From assembly GCA_905207235.1 (NCBI GenBank), contig CAJLKN010000017.1, positions 1-28,070 on the forward strand: a stretch of DNA of 28,070 nt, in the 5' to 3' direction. The notes beneath the pieces are model-generated. The model made no database searches. It had not been told where the DNA came from and saw only the letters and a program-made list of their open reading frames with translations. How positions within the stretch are numbered: the first letter of the stretch is position 1; every line of letters starts with the position of its first letter. Below, piece after piece: positions 13,866 through 22,809 of the stretch. The translations under genes were made by a program, and so were the position numbers. This DNA comes from an uncultured Eubacteriales bacterium (GTDB lineage: Bacteria; Bacillota; Clostridia; Christensenellales; Borkfalkiaceae).

Positions 13866-15743
13866 ATGAAAACTTTCAGCGAAGGAAAATTCGATATAGT
13901 CGTTGTGGGCGCGGGGCACGCGGGTTGCGAAGCCGCCCTCGCCGCCGCAAGGACGGGAATGAAGACGGCGATACTGACTTTAAACCTCGACAGCATAGCC
14001 TTTATGGCGTGCAACCCCTCGGTGGGCGGCACGGCGAAGGGACAGCTCGTGCGCGAAATCGACGCGCTCGGCGGCGAAATGGGCGTAAACGCCGACGCCA
14101 CCGCCCTTCAATACCGCATGCTCAACGTGGGCAAGGGCGCGGCGGTGCAGTCTTTAAGGTGCCAGTCTGACAAGGAAGCCTATCACCGCAGAATGAAAAA
14201 GGTGCTCGAAAATACGCACAATTTGCGCATAGTTCAGGGTGAAGCCAAGCGCGTTCTCACAAAAGACGGCGCAGTATGCGGGCTTGAAACGACTTACGGC
14301 GGCATTTTCGAATGCGATGCGGTAGTTCTCGCCACAGGCGTATATCTGAACGCCCGCACGATTACGGGCGAGGTCGTAAAGGACAGCGGACCCAACGGTT
14401 TCGCCCCCGCGACAGCACTCACCGAAAACCTTATAAAGCTCGGTTTCAACGTCCGCCGCTTCAAGACGGGCACGCCCGCGAGGGTGGATTTCCGCACGAT
14501 AGACCTCTCCGCGTGCTCAATTCAGCCCGGTCAGACGGACGTGTGCCCCTTCTCTTTCATGAACGATACCGTGCCCGAGGCGCAGACACCCTGCTACCTT
14601 ACTTACACTAACAAAGTTACCCATTCGATAATACTTTCCAACCTCGACCGCTCCCCCCTTTACAACGGCGCGATCGAGAGCACGGGACCGAGATACTGCC
14701 CCTCGATAGAGACGAAAGTCGTGCGCTTTTCCGACAAGGAAAGGCACCAGATTTTTATAGAGCCCGAGGGCGCGGACACGTTGGAGGCATACATTCAGGG
14801 CATGTCCTCCTCCCTCCCCCACGACATACAGGTGGATATGTACCGCTCGGTGGCGGGGCTGGAGCATTGCGACATAATGCGCTACGCCTATGCCATAGAA
14901 TACGACTGCATAGACACCCTCGACGTCTTCCCCACTCTCGAATTCAAGAAGGTTAAAAACCTTTACACGGCGGGGCAGATAAACGGCACTTCGGGCTACG
15001 AGGAAGCCGCCGCGCAGGGACTTATCGCGGGGCTCAACGCCAGCCTCAGACTGAGGGGCAAACCTCCCCTCGTGCTCGGCAGGGACCAGGCGTATATAGG
15101 CGTGCTTATCGACGACCTCGTTACTAAGGGCACGAACGAGCCGTACAGAATGATGACTTCGCGCGCGGAATACCGCATAGAGCTGAGGCAGGACAACGCC
15201 GATATGAGGCTTACACAACTCGGCTATGACTGCGGGCTGGTTACCGAGGAGAGATATCAAAGGTTTTTGCAGCGCAAAGAAGCATTATCCCGCGCCATCG
15301 ACGAGCTCAACGTAAAGCTGAGCGCGGACAAGGCAGACGAAATTCTGTTAAAGTGCGACCTTCCCGCCATGCACAAAGGGCTGTCGCCCGCCGACCTTAT
15401 AAAGCGCGGCATTGCGCTTGACAGAGTTTGCTCCGAATGCGGCGCGCTGGGTTGGGCGGACAGGAGCGTAAAAGAGAGCGCCGAAGTCGAAATCCGCTAC
15501 GAAGGATACCTTAAAAAGGGCAGAGAGCAGATTGAAAAGGCGAAAAAGCTGGAAGACAAGCTGTTGCCCGACGACATAAACTATCACTCGATAGACGGTC
15601 TGAGGCTGGAAGCGCGCGAAAAGCTGGACGCAATCCGCCCCCGCTCTCTCGGGCAGGCGGCGAGAATTTCGGGCGTCAACCCCGCGGATATTTCCGTGCT
15701 GATGATTTACCTCGCGCTTAAAAATCACGCGAAAAACGAATAA
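13866..15743 (+). CDS. mnmG: tRNA uridine 34 modification enzyme MnmG (GidA)
   Basis: 625 aa, normal length. FAD-binding GAGHAG (15-20) in VVVGAGHAGCEAALAAARTG is followed by the family block NPSVGGTAKGQLVREIDALGG. Further conserved parts are FKTGTPARVD, GLNASLRLRGK, SRAEYRIELRQDNADMRLT and the C-terminal ARISGVNPADISVLMIYL used to bind MnmE. With MnmE it installs the carboxymethylaminomethyl group at wobble uridine of several tRNAs. The ribosome site is poor. The gene sits immediately behind the dnaA terminator, so expression by read-through or from a promoter within the end of dnaA is implied. Confidence 0.98.
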   Translation: MKTFSEGKFDIVVVGAGHAGCEAALAAARTGMKTAILTLNLDSIAFMACNPSVGGTAKGQLVREIDALGGEMGVNADATALQYRMLNVGKGAAVQSLRCQSDKEAYHRRMKKVLENTHNLRIVQGEAKRVLTKDGAVCGLETTYGGIFECDAVVLATGVYLNARTITGEVVKDSGPNGFAPATALTENLIKLGFNVRRFKTGTPARVDFRTIDLSACSIQPGQTDVCPFSFMNDTVPEAQTPCYLTYTNKVTHSIILSNLDRSPLYNGAIESTGPRYCPSIETKVVRFSDKERHQIFIEPEGADTLEAYIQGMSSSLPHDIQVDMYRSVAGLEHCDIMRYAYAIEYDCIDTLDVFPTLEFKKVKNLYTAGQINGTSGYEEAAAQGLIAGLNASLRLRGKPPLVLGRDQAYIGVLIDDLVTKGTNEPYRMMTSRAEYRIELRQDNADMRLTQLGYDCGLVTEERYQRFLQRKEALSRAIDELNVKLSADKADEILLKCDLPAMHKGLSPADLIKRGIALDRVCSECGALGWADRSVKESAEVEIRYEGYLKKGREQIEKAKKLEDKLLPDDINYHSIDGLRLEAREKLDAIRPRSLGQAARISGVNPADISVLMIYLALKNHAKNE

Positions 15744-15749
15744 TTTATT

Positions 15750-15785
15750 AAAATACAAATTCCGACGGGGATTTGTATTTTTTTT
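15750..15785 (+). terminator. Intrinsic terminator of mnmG
   Basis: A 14-bp stem (AAAATACAAAT plus TCC, tetraloop GACG, GGG plus ATTTGTATTTT; one G-T pair) runs straight into a T-run ending at 15785. It lies seven bases after the mnmG stop. Confidence 0.88.
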
Positions 15786-15799
15786 GACCCCGACCGACG

Positions 15800-15805
15800 T
15801 ATAAT
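15800..15805 (+). promoter_or_regulatory. Possible -10 element just before spoIIE
   Basis: A perfect TATAAT ends six bases before the spoIIE ATG, so a transcript from it would start at or near the A of the start codon. TTGACC at 15784-15789 is only 10 bp upstream, too close for a sigma-A -35, and nothing suitable lies at 17 bp. No Spo0A box (TTGTCGAA-like) is visible in the gap. This may be chance. Confidence 0.3.
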
Positions 15806-15811
15806 GCGGGT

Positions 15812-18085
15812 ATGCGCGTAAGAATTAAATTCAAAAGTGTACTGCTCTATCTTGCCTATGCGGCGGCGGTACTGTGTATAAACGCTTCGGCGGGCGGCGC
15901 GCCCTTTTCTTTGGGCGTGTGCTTTGCCATGCTCGCCTGCGGCGCGAACATAATCGCCTGCCCCGTCATATATGCGCTCTGTTCGATAGCTTATATCGAC
16001 TGGGTGATGCTCCTTCTCGCCCTGTGGGAGGGCGCTTTCGCCTGCGCCATAACGCTTATTTACCGCAGGGCGCACAAAAAAATAAAATACGAATACCCCG
16101 CATATATTGCCGTCGCGCTCGCGCCGTTCGTTGCGTTTTCGCCGTGGAACGGCATAAGCAGTCTGTATTTTACAGACAACATATACATAATAAAAGCCGT
16201 GGCGGCGGTTTCGGTCATAATTTTTTCGCTCTTTTGCATGAAGGGCGTTTATGCCCTGTTTTACAGACTTTGCCGCTGTAAACTCAAAAGCGACGAAATC
16301 ATCTGCCTCACCCTGATATTCTGCGTGGCGGGCATCGGATTTTACAATCTGTGCGGTCTGTACGCCTACCTGGCGCTCGCCTGCGCGCTGACCGTGTTTG
16401 CCGTGAGGCTGTACGGCGACCCGACGGCGCTCGCAATAAGCTGCGTAGCCGGTATGCCCTGCCTGTTTACCACATTTTCATCCCACCACATAGCGATATT
16501 TGTGCTGCTTTCGGCGGTGTGCCTGCTCTTCCGCACGGCGGGAAGGGGCGCGCCGAGCGCGGCGGCGCTCGCCTGCGGCGCGATATACCTCTACTTCGAC
16601 GGCGCGTTCACTTCGGGCGCGGGGAGCGCCGCCGTAAATGCACTTCTTCTGATATGCTGTTGCATCCTTCCCGCCGTGCCGAGCGACAGATATATGTCGT
16701 TGCTGCTCGAAAAGCTACGCGTAAAAAAAGCTCTGCCCGACGCTTTCGAACAGCGGCTCAGAAGCAGAACGAGCGAAAAACTTTTTAAAACGAGCGAAGT
16801 TTTCCGCGAAATAGAGTGCGCGTTCAACAGTCTGGACGAAGCGCCCGACGATAATACCATTAGGGAACAGACGCTCGAAGACATTAAAAACAAACTTTGT
16901 TCGCGGTGCGACAGGCAGGAAAAGTGCAAAAAGAGCGGCGTTTATAACGGCTTTGCGCGGCTTATGCACAGCGGTTGCATAAAAGGCAAGGTCAGCCTCG
17001 TCGATCTGCCCGCAGAAGTTACTTTGAACTGCGCGCACCCTGCCGACGTGATAAACGAGATGAACGCGGGACTTGCGCGCATGCGCAAACTTTCAGCCGA
17101 AGCGGAGAGCGCGCAGAACGGCAGAAAATTGCTTGCCAATCAGGCCAAAGGCATTTCCGAAGTTTTAAAGGGCGCGGCGGTAGGCATTGCGGGCGAGGGG
17201 CATTGCGACGGCGTAAAAGAAAAGAGGGCGACGGACGCCCTCGCTTCGGCGGGAATATGTTGCACCGAAATTAAAATACAGGACGACGACGGCGGGGAAA
17301 TTTATCTTACAGTCATCGGTAAAGCGGGCGCGCAGACAGTCGCAAAGATACTTACCGAAGTGCTCGGAAAGCGGTACATATTGAAGGACAAAATTGTTTA
17401 CGGCGGCGACAGGAGTTGCCTGATTTACGCCGTGCCGCCCGAATATGACGCCGCTTTCGGCGTGGCATTTGCGATTAAAGACGGCGAAAAGGCTTCGGGC
17501 GACACGCACTCTGTAATAAGAATTAACGAGCACTGCTTCCTTGCCGCGCTGTGCGACGGAATGGGCAGCGGAGAGTACGCGAAAAAGGTTTCCTCCACCA
17601 CCATATCATTAATAGAGGCGTTTTACCGCGCGGAAATGCCCTCCTCGACCGTGCTCGAAACCATAAATAAACTTATGTGCTTCAACCGCGACGAGCGGTT
17701 CACCTGCATAGACGTTGCGGCGATAGACCTGAACACGCTTAAAGCGGGATTTATAAAGATAGGTTCGCCGCCCGGCATCGTGATAAAGCGCAACGCGATA
17801 AGAATTATGGAGAGTGCCTCGCTGCCCCTCGGCATACTTGAAAGCATACATCCCACCGTTTGCGAGGAACAACTCGACGAGGACGACATCGTCGTGTTCA
17901 TGAGCGACGGCATAACTTCGGCTTTTCCCTCGGCGACCGACCTTTATTCCTACATTGAAACACTCAAACCGCTAAATCCGCAAAACCTTGCGGAAACGAT
18001 CCTCGCCGAAGCGAAAAAACATTCAGGCGGCGCGGCGGCGGACGATATGACGGTGCTCGCCGTAAGAGTTTTCAGAGCGCAATGA
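15812..18085 (+). CDS. spoIIE: Stage II sporulation protein E (SpoIIE), membrane PP2C phosphatase
   Basis: 757 aa, a little short for the family. The N-terminal 300 residues form a polytopic membrane region with about ten hydrophobic segments. A cytoplasmic middle region with a conserved Cys cluster (CSRCDRQEKC near 363-372) follows. A C-terminal PP2C-type serine phosphatase spans about 549-757, with metal-site Asp residues in LCDGMGSG and FMSDGITSAF and the late AADDMTVLAV motif. SpoIIE dephosphorylates SpoIIAA to release sigma-F in the forespore and acts at the polar septum. Its presence argues for sporulation capacity. The start has no good ribosome site. It is followed by its own terminator. 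Confidence 0.93.
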   Translation: MRVRIKFKSVLLYLAYAAAVLCINASAGGAPFSLGVCFAMLACGANIIACPVIYALCSIAYIDWVMLLLALWEGAFACAITLIYRRAHKKIKYEYPAYIAVALAPFVAFSPWNGISSLYFTDNIYIIKAVAAVSVIIFSLFCMKGVYALFYRLCRCKLKSDEIICLTLIFCVAGIGFYNLCGLYAYLALACALTVFAVRLYGDPTALAISCVAGMPCLFTTFSSHHIAIFVLLSAVCLLFRTAGRGAPSAAALACGAIYLYFDGAFTSGAGSAAVNALLLICCCILPAVPSDRYMSLLLEKLRVKKALPDAFEQRLRSRTSEKLFKTSEVFREIECAFNSLDEAPDDNTIREQTLEDIKNKLCSRCDRQEKCKKSGVYNGFARLMHSGCIKGKVSLVDLPAEVTLNCAHPADVINEMNAGLARMRKLSAEAESAQNGRKLLANQAKGISEVLKGAAVGIAGEGHCDGVKEKRATDALASAGICCTEIKIQDDDGGEIYLTVIGKAGAQTVAKILTEVLGKRYILKDKIVYGGDRSCLIYAVPPEYDAAFGVAFAIKDGEKASGDTHSVIRINEHCFLAALCDGMGSGEYAKKVSSTTISLIEAFYRAEMPSSTVLETINKLMCFNRDERFTCIDVAAIDLNTLKAGFIKIGSPPGIVIKRNAIRIMESASLPLGILESIHPTVCEEQLDEDDIVVFMSDGITSAFPSATDLYSYIETLKPLNPQNLAETILAEAKKHSGGAAADDMTVLAVRVFRAQ

Positions 18086-18217
18086 ATTTTACAATGCTTC
18101 AATGCGCATATATTTTTGCGGCACTCATTTTTTTATTGATTGAGGCATATTGTCGCACTAATGCCATTTTAACTTAAAAAAAGCCGTTTGAGGACGCATA
18201 TGCGCCCGCAAACACGT
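18086..18217. other. Intergenic stretch after spoIIE
   Basis: AT-rich, with no gene I can support. A 27-codon hydrophobic frame exists at 18094-18177 but lacks a ribosome site. The stretch leads into two back-to-back terminators. Confidence 0.4.
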
Positions 18218-18253
18218 TTCGCGCGGCAATATTGCCGCGCGAATTTAATTTTT
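18218..18253 (+). terminator. Intrinsic terminator of spoIIE
   Basis: A 26-bp perfect palindrome (TTCGCGCGGCAAT / ATTGCCGCGCGAA, 18218-18243) is followed by TTTAATTTTTT on the plus strand. With the next hairpin it insulates the convergent spoIIE and malQ units. Confidence 0.82.
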
Positions 18254-18274
18254 TACCGTATAACAAGATTTTAT

Positions 18275-18326
18275 TATTACGCTTTAATAAAGAGCCCGCG
18301 GCTTTTTTCAAAAAGCCGCGGGCTCT
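18275..18326 (-). terminator. Intrinsic terminator of the dapF-pyrG-dapL-malQ unit
   Basis: A 16-bp stem (AGAGCCCGCGGCTTTT at 18291-18306 with AAAAGCCGCGGGCTCT at 18311-18326, loop TTCA) lies about 20 bp after the malQ stop. On the minus strand it is followed by a T-rich stretch (TTATTAAAGCG). Confidence 0.85.
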
Positions 18327-18345
18327 GATTATAAATATTATTGCA

Positions 18346-19854
18346 TTATCTGCCCGAGCGTATTATGGCGTTTTTAAATCTCGCCATTCTGTTGCGCGAG
18401 GGCATGGAAGTCAGGCGGAACTGCCAGTTGTCTTCCTTTGTGGAGGGCGTGTTCATGCGGGAAGCATTGTCCAGACACATTATATCCTGTACGGGTATAA
18501 CAGCGATATCGGAAGGCGCGTTGAGCGCGCAGAGAGTGAGTGCGCGGACGGCGTCCGACCTGTCGCACACGGGGGTATAAACGCCCTCGTACTTCATGGC
18601 GGCGCGCATGCGCTTTTTGATGAGGGCAAACTGCTTTTCGTCCTGCTTTAACATAAAGCCGAGCGCGGTGTCGTTGTCGTGCGTGCCCGTATAAACGACC
18701 GAATGACTTTCTATATTCTGCGGCAAGTATGCGTTGTCCTCTTTTCCGTCAAAGGCGAACATCATCACCTTCATGGATGGAAGCCCGCATTCCTCCCTTA
18801 ACGCCGTAACGCCCTCGTCGATTATGCCGAGGTCTTCGGCTATTATGTTCAGCCTGCCGAGGCGCTTTTCCGCCTCCTTGAAAATTTCCGCCTTGGGTCC
18901 CTCTTCCCACGTTCCCTCCACCGCGGTCTGCGCGTCGGCGGGTATGGAATAGTACCTGTCGAGCCCGCGGAAGTGGTCTATGCGCACAATGTCGTACATC
19001 TTCTGCGCAGAGGCTATGCGGTTGACCCACCAGTCGTAATTCTGCGCCTTCATTGCGTCCCAATTATACAGGGGATTGCCCCACAGCTGACCTTCCTTCG
19101 AGAAATAATCGGGCGGAACGCCCGCAACGTCGGTGGGGTGCAAATCCTCATCCAGCTTGAAAAGTTCGGGGTGCGCCCAAACGTCGGCGGAATCGTAAGC
19201 GACGTACAGCGGAATGTCGCCTATTATGCTTATGCCCTTTCTGTTGGCGTATTCTTTGAGGGCGAACCACTGTTTTTTAAATTCGTACTGCAAGAACAGC
19301 CAGAAGCAGTATTCCTCGCGATAGACCGAATTTCTGAACTCGAACATGGCGAGGTGCTCATTGTACTTATATGCTTCGGGGAAGGTATCGAAAGTGCCGC
19401 CGTAGCGCGATTTGAGCGACATGAACAGCGCGTAATCTTCCGCCTCGCCGCTCTCTATAAAATCGACGAAGTTTTTATTTTTTGTGTTGAAACGGGCAAA
19501 AGCCCTGCGCAGAAGCGCATAGCGCGCGGTGTAAAGATCGCCGTAATCGACGGCGTTTTTGAGCTTGCGCTCCGCGCTCTTCAACTCTTCTTCGTCCAGA
19601 AGTCCCTGCTTATGCAGACTGACTAAGTCAATAAAGTACGGATTGCCCGAATTGCACGAAACGGACTGATAGGGCGAATCGCCGTAACCTGTCTGCTGCA
19701 AGGGCAGTATCTGCCAGTACTTTACGCCGTATTTTGAAAGAATATCGACAAATTCGTACGCCTCGGCGCCGAGAGAGCCGATACCATATTTATTGGGAAG
19801 CGAAGAGATGTGGCAAAGAACGCCCGCTCCCCTTTTTGCCGTAAATTTTTCCAT
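18346..19854 (-). CDS. malQ: 4-alpha-glucanotransferase (amylomaltase)
   Basis: 502 aa, GH77 family. GVLCHISSLPNKYGIG at the N-terminus and KYWQILPLQQTGYGDSPYQ are family blocks. The catalytic set is visible: nucleophile D293 in VRIDHFRGLDRYYSIPA, acid/base E340 in IIAEDLGI, and D393 in THDND. The enzyme shifts alpha-1,4-glucan segments between maltooligosaccharides or glycogen in the cytoplasm. It follows dapL by 30 bp with a GGGGGA ribosome site and is last in its unit. No other glycogen or maltose gene is visible nearby. Confidence 0.96.
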   Translation of the reverse strand: MEKFTAKRGAGVLCHISSLPNKYGIGSLGAEAYEFVDILSKYGVKYWQILPLQQTGYGDSPYQSVSCNSGNPYFIDLVSLHKQGLLDEEELKSAERKLKNAVDYGDLYTARYALLRRAFARFNTKNKNFVDFIESGEAEDYALFMSLKSRYGGTFDTFPEAYKYNEHLAMFEFRNSVYREEYCFWLFLQYEFKKQWFALKEYANRKGISIIGDIPLYVAYDSADVWAHPELFKLDEDLHPTDVAGVPPDYFSKEGQLWGNPLYNWDAMKAQNYDWWVNRIASAQKMYDIVRIDHFRGLDRYYSIPADAQTAVEGTWEEGPKAEIFKEAEKRLGRLNIIAEDLGIIDEGVTALREECGLPSMKVMMFAFDGKEDNAYLPQNIESHSVVYTGTHDNDTALGFMLKQDEKQFALIKKRMRAAMKYEGVYTPVCDRSDAVRALTLCALNAPSDIAVIPVQDIMCLDNASRMNTPSTKEDNWQFRLTSMPSRNRMARFKNAIIRSGR

Positions 19855-19884
19855 AATCCCCCGATTATTTACTATGCGTTTATT

Positions 19885-21078
19885 TTACTTGGAAAGCAAT
19901 TTTTTTATGCGCTCAACCGCCTCTTCGGTAGATTGTCTGCTGCCGAAAGCCGTAAGGCGGAAGTAACCTTCGCCGTTTGCGCCGAAGCCCGCACCGGGAG
20001 TGCCGACTACCTGAGCGTTTTCGAGAAGGTAATCAAAGAAGCCCCAGCTCGACATGCCGCCGGGGCATTTGAGCCAGATATAGGGCGAGTTTTTGCCGCC
20101 CGTGTACCATATTCCCAGGTCGTCGAGGCACTGCGCAATTATCCTTGCGTTTTCGCGGTAGTAGGAAAGGCTTTCGCTTATCTGCTTTTCGCCCTCTTCG
20201 GTGAATACCGCCGCCGCGCCCATCTGGGTTATGTAAGATACGCCGTTGAACTTGGTGGACTGACGTCTTGCCCACAGTTTGTTGAGGTGAATACCCTCGC
20301 GCACGAGCGCCTGTGGAACTATCGTATAGCCGCAGCGAACGCCCGTAAAGCCAGCCGTCTTGGAGAACGAGCAGAGCTCTATCGCGCATTCCTTTGCGCC
20401 TTCAACCTGATATATGCTGCGCGCAACCTCGCTGTCCTGAACGAAATATTCGTATGCCGCGTCGTATAAAATGACGGCGTTCTGCGCCCTCGCGTAGTCA
20501 ACCCACGCTTTGAGCTGTTCCTTTGTGTATGCCGCGCCCGTGGGGTTGTTGGGCGAGCAGATATAAATTATATCCGCCTTGACGCTTTGATCGGGCATGG
20601 GCAGGAAATTGTTACTCTCGTTGGCGTCGGCAAAAATTATCTTTCTGCCCGCCATCACGTTGGTATCCACATATACGGGATACACGGGGTCGGGAACGAG
20701 AACGGTGTTGTCCTGCGAGAAAATGTCGAGTATGTTGCCGCAGTCGGATTTCGCTCCGTCGGAGATGAACACTTCGGAAGGTTCTAACTCCACTCCCTTT
20801 CTCTTATAGCTGCCGAGTATGGTATTTATGAGATTTTCATAGCCGTAGCAGTACTGGTCGGGACCGTAGCCTTTGAAAGTTTCCTTTCTCGACATATCGT
20901 CCACGGCGTCGTGCATAGCCTTTATGACGACGGGCGCGAGAGGAAGGGTTACGTCGCCTATGCTCAGGCGGATGACGTCCTTGTCGGGATGAGCTTTTTT
21001 GTATTCAGTCGTCTTTCTGCCGACCGTGGCGAAGAGATAGCTGTCTTTTAAATCGAGAAAATGACTGTTAATTTTCAT
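19885..21078 (-). CDS. dapL: LL-diaminopimelate aminotransferase
   Basis: 397 aa, class I/II PLP aminotransferase. The N-terminal HFLDLKDSYLFATVGRK with later LSIGDVTLPL and GYGPDQYCYGYENL is typical of DapL. The PLP lysine is K240 (SFSKTAGFTGVRCGY). DapL converts tetrahydrodipicolinate and glutamate directly to LL-diaminopimelate, bypassing the acylated intermediates. DapF, the next enzyme, is encoded two genes upstream in the same unit. AAAGGAAG precedes the ATG, and pyrG ends 21 bp upstream. Confidence 0.96.
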   Translation of the reverse strand: MKINSHFLDLKDSYLFATVGRKTTEYKKAHPDKDVIRLSIGDVTLPLAPVVIKAMHDAVDDMSRKETFKGYGPDQYCYGYENLINTILGSYKRKGVELEPSEVFISDGAKSDCGNILDIFSQDNTVLVPDPVYPVYVDTNVMAGRKIIFADANESNNFLPMPDQSVKADIIYICSPNNPTGAAYTKEQLKAWVDYARAQNAVILYDAAYEYFVQDSEVARSIYQVEGAKECAIELCSFSKTAGFTGVRCGYTIVPQALVREGIHLNKLWARRQSTKFNGVSYITQMGAAAVFTEEGEKQISESLSYYRENARIIAQCLDDLGIWYTGGKNSPYIWLKCPGGMSSWGFFDYLLENAQVVGTPGAGFGANGEGYFRLTAFGSRQSTEEAVERIKKLLSK

Positions 21079-21099
21079 TTTTTGCTTCCTTTCAAAAAA

Positions 21100-22701
21100 T
21101 TACTTTTTCTGCATATATTTCACCGCGTAGCGGATAAATTCGCGGAAGAGCGGGTGCGCGTTGTTGGGGCGCGACTTGAATTCTGGATGGAACTGAACGC
21201 CCACATAGAAGTCGTTTGCAGGCACTTCCACCGCCTCGACGAGCAATCCGTCGGGCGAAGTTCCCGCTATTACCATTCCCGCCTTTTCTATTTCCTTGCG
21301 GAACTCGTTGTTGAATTCGTATCTGTGGCGGTGTCTTTCGGAAATGCGGTCGGACTTGTAAGCCTGCTTCATCATCTTGCCGAGCACAAGGCAGGGATAA
21401 GCGCCGAGGCGCATCGTTCCGCCCATTTTAACGCCGTGCTGGTCGGGCATGAGGTCAATCACTGCGTGCTTGCTGTGAGGGTCGAACTCGGAAGAATTTG
21501 CGTCTTCGTATCCGAGCACGTCGCGGGCGTATTCGATAACCGCCGTCTGCATGCCGAGGCATATGCCGAGGTAAGGTATATTGTTTTCGCGCGCATATTT
21601 TGCGCAGAGCACCTTGCCCTCTATGCCGCGGTTGCCGAAGCCGCCGGGAACGAGTATGCCGTCCACTCCTGCAAGTACTGCGTCTATATTGGAAGGCGTC
21701 AACGTTTCGGTATCCACCCACTTTATGTCTACCTTCGCGCCGTTTTCATATCCCGCGTGAGCGAGAGATTCTGCGACCGAAAGGTATGCGTCGTGCAGCT
21801 GAACGTACTTGCCGCAGAGCGCTATGGTAACCTTTTTGTCGCGTGCTGCAATGCGATCGAGCATGCTCTGCCATTCCCTTAAATCGATCGTGCGGGGGTC
21901 GAGCTTGAGCCTCTTGCACACGATTTCGGAGAAGTTGCTCTTTTCGAGCATGGTGGGGCACTGATAAAGGACGGGAAGAGTTCTGTTTTCTATGCAACAT
22001 TCGGGTTCGACGTTGCAGAACATGGCTATTTTGTCCTTAACTTCCTTGGGCATGGGCGCGTCAACGCGCGCAATTATGATATCGGGATTTATGCCCATTC
22101 CCTGCAATTCCTTTACGGAATGCTGGGTGGGCTTGGATTTGAATTCTTCCGAACCCGAAATATAGGGCACGAGCGTTACGTGGATAAAGCAGCAGTTGTC
22201 CCTGCCCACTTCGCGCGCAACCTGACGGATGGCCTCGATGAAGGGCTGGCTCTCTATGTCGCCTATCGTGCCGCCTATTTCGGTTATTACCACGTCGGCG
22301 GATGTGGTGCTGCCGACAGAATATATGAACGACTTGATTTCGTTGGTTATGTGGGGAATAATCTGAACGGTCTGACCGAGGTATTCGCCGTTGCGCTCCT
22401 TGTTTAAAACGTTCCAGTAGACCTTGCCCGTCGTCAGATTGGAATATTTGTTGAGATTTTCGTCGATGAACCTTTCGTAGTGTCCGAGGTCGAGGTCGGT
22501 TTCCGCGCCGTCGTCTGTTACGAAAACTTCGCCGTGCTGATAGGGGCTCATCGTGCCGGGGTCGATGTTGATGTAAGGGTCGAGCTTCTGCGAAGCGACC
22601 TTATAACCCCTGCATTTGAGCAGTCTGCCGAGCGAAGCCGCCGTTATGCCCTTGCCGAGACCGGAAACTACGCCGCCCGTAACGAAAATGTACTTTGTCA
22701 T
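21100..22701 (-). CDS. pyrG: CTP synthase
   Basis: 533 aa from ATG 22701, chosen for the AGGAGA ribosome site eight bases upstream and because MTKYIFVTGGVVSGLGKG is the invariant N-terminus; an upstream in-frame start at 22746 lacks both. The synthetase domain (1-270) has the P-loop-like SGLGKG (13-18), SVKELQ and GGTIGDIE motifs. The class I glutamine amidotransferase domain has nucleophile C381 (GICLGMQ) and QFHPEF near the end. It makes CTP from UTP, ATP and glutamine. I see no CTP-responsive leader of the Bacillus pyrG kind (no 5' GGGC run plus terminator). Confidence 0.97.
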   Translation of the reverse strand: MTKYIFVTGGVVSGLGKGITAASLGRLLKCRGYKVASQKLDPYINIDPGTMSPYQHGEVFVTDDGAETDLDLGHYERFIDENLNKYSNLTTGKVYWNVLNKERNGEYLGQTVQIIPHITNEIKSFIYSVGSTTSADVVITEIGGTIGDIESQPFIEAIRQVAREVGRDNCCFIHVTLVPYISGSEEFKSKPTQHSVKELQGMGINPDIIIARVDAPMPKEVKDKIAMFCNVEPECCIENRTLPVLYQCPTMLEKSNFSEIVCKRLKLDPRTIDLREWQSMLDRIAARDKKVTIALCGKYVQLHDAYLSVAESLAHAGYENGAKVDIKWVDTETLTPSNIDAVLAGVDGILVPGGFGNRGIEGKVLCAKYARENNIPYLGICLGMQTAVIEYARDVLGYEDANSSEFDPHSKHAVIDLMPDQHGVKMGGTMRLGAYPCLVLGKMMKQAYKSDRISERHRHRYEFNNEFRKEIEKAGMVIAGTSPDGLLVEAVEVPANDFYVGVQFHPEFKSRPNNAHPLFREFIRYAVKYMQKK

Positions 22702-22734
22702 GATTACTCTCCTGTGTAACTGTAAATGCCGTAT

Positions 22735-22759
22735 CCTGCGCGGCAAAGCCGCCTGTCAA
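22735..22759 (-). promoter_or_regulatory. Candidate promoter before pyrG
   Basis: A perfect -35 TTGACA lies on the minus strand at 22754-22759, in the 108-bp gap between dapF and pyrG. At 17-18 bp the -10 is poor (GGATAC/GATACG). A small GCGGC-TTT-GCCGC hairpin occupies the spacer. It may give extra pyrG transcription in addition to read-through from dapF. Confidence 0.3.
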
Positions 22760-22809
22760 TAAGTGCCGTCAGATATATGCATGAAGGCTGTGCCGCCCTG
22801 CAAATATTT

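Noticed and set aside
15873..15881. Exact TGTGTATAA (reverse of DnaA box TTATACACA)
   Set aside because: It is a single copy inside the spoIIE coding sequence and explained by its codons. No second box is nearby, so it is not evidence for an origin.
18094..18177. 27-codon hydrophobic frame (starts MLQCAYIFAALIF) after spoIIE
   Set aside because: There is no Shine-Dalgarno before the ATG, and the AT-rich composition makes a hydrophobic peptide likely by chance. Kept only as a weak possibility.
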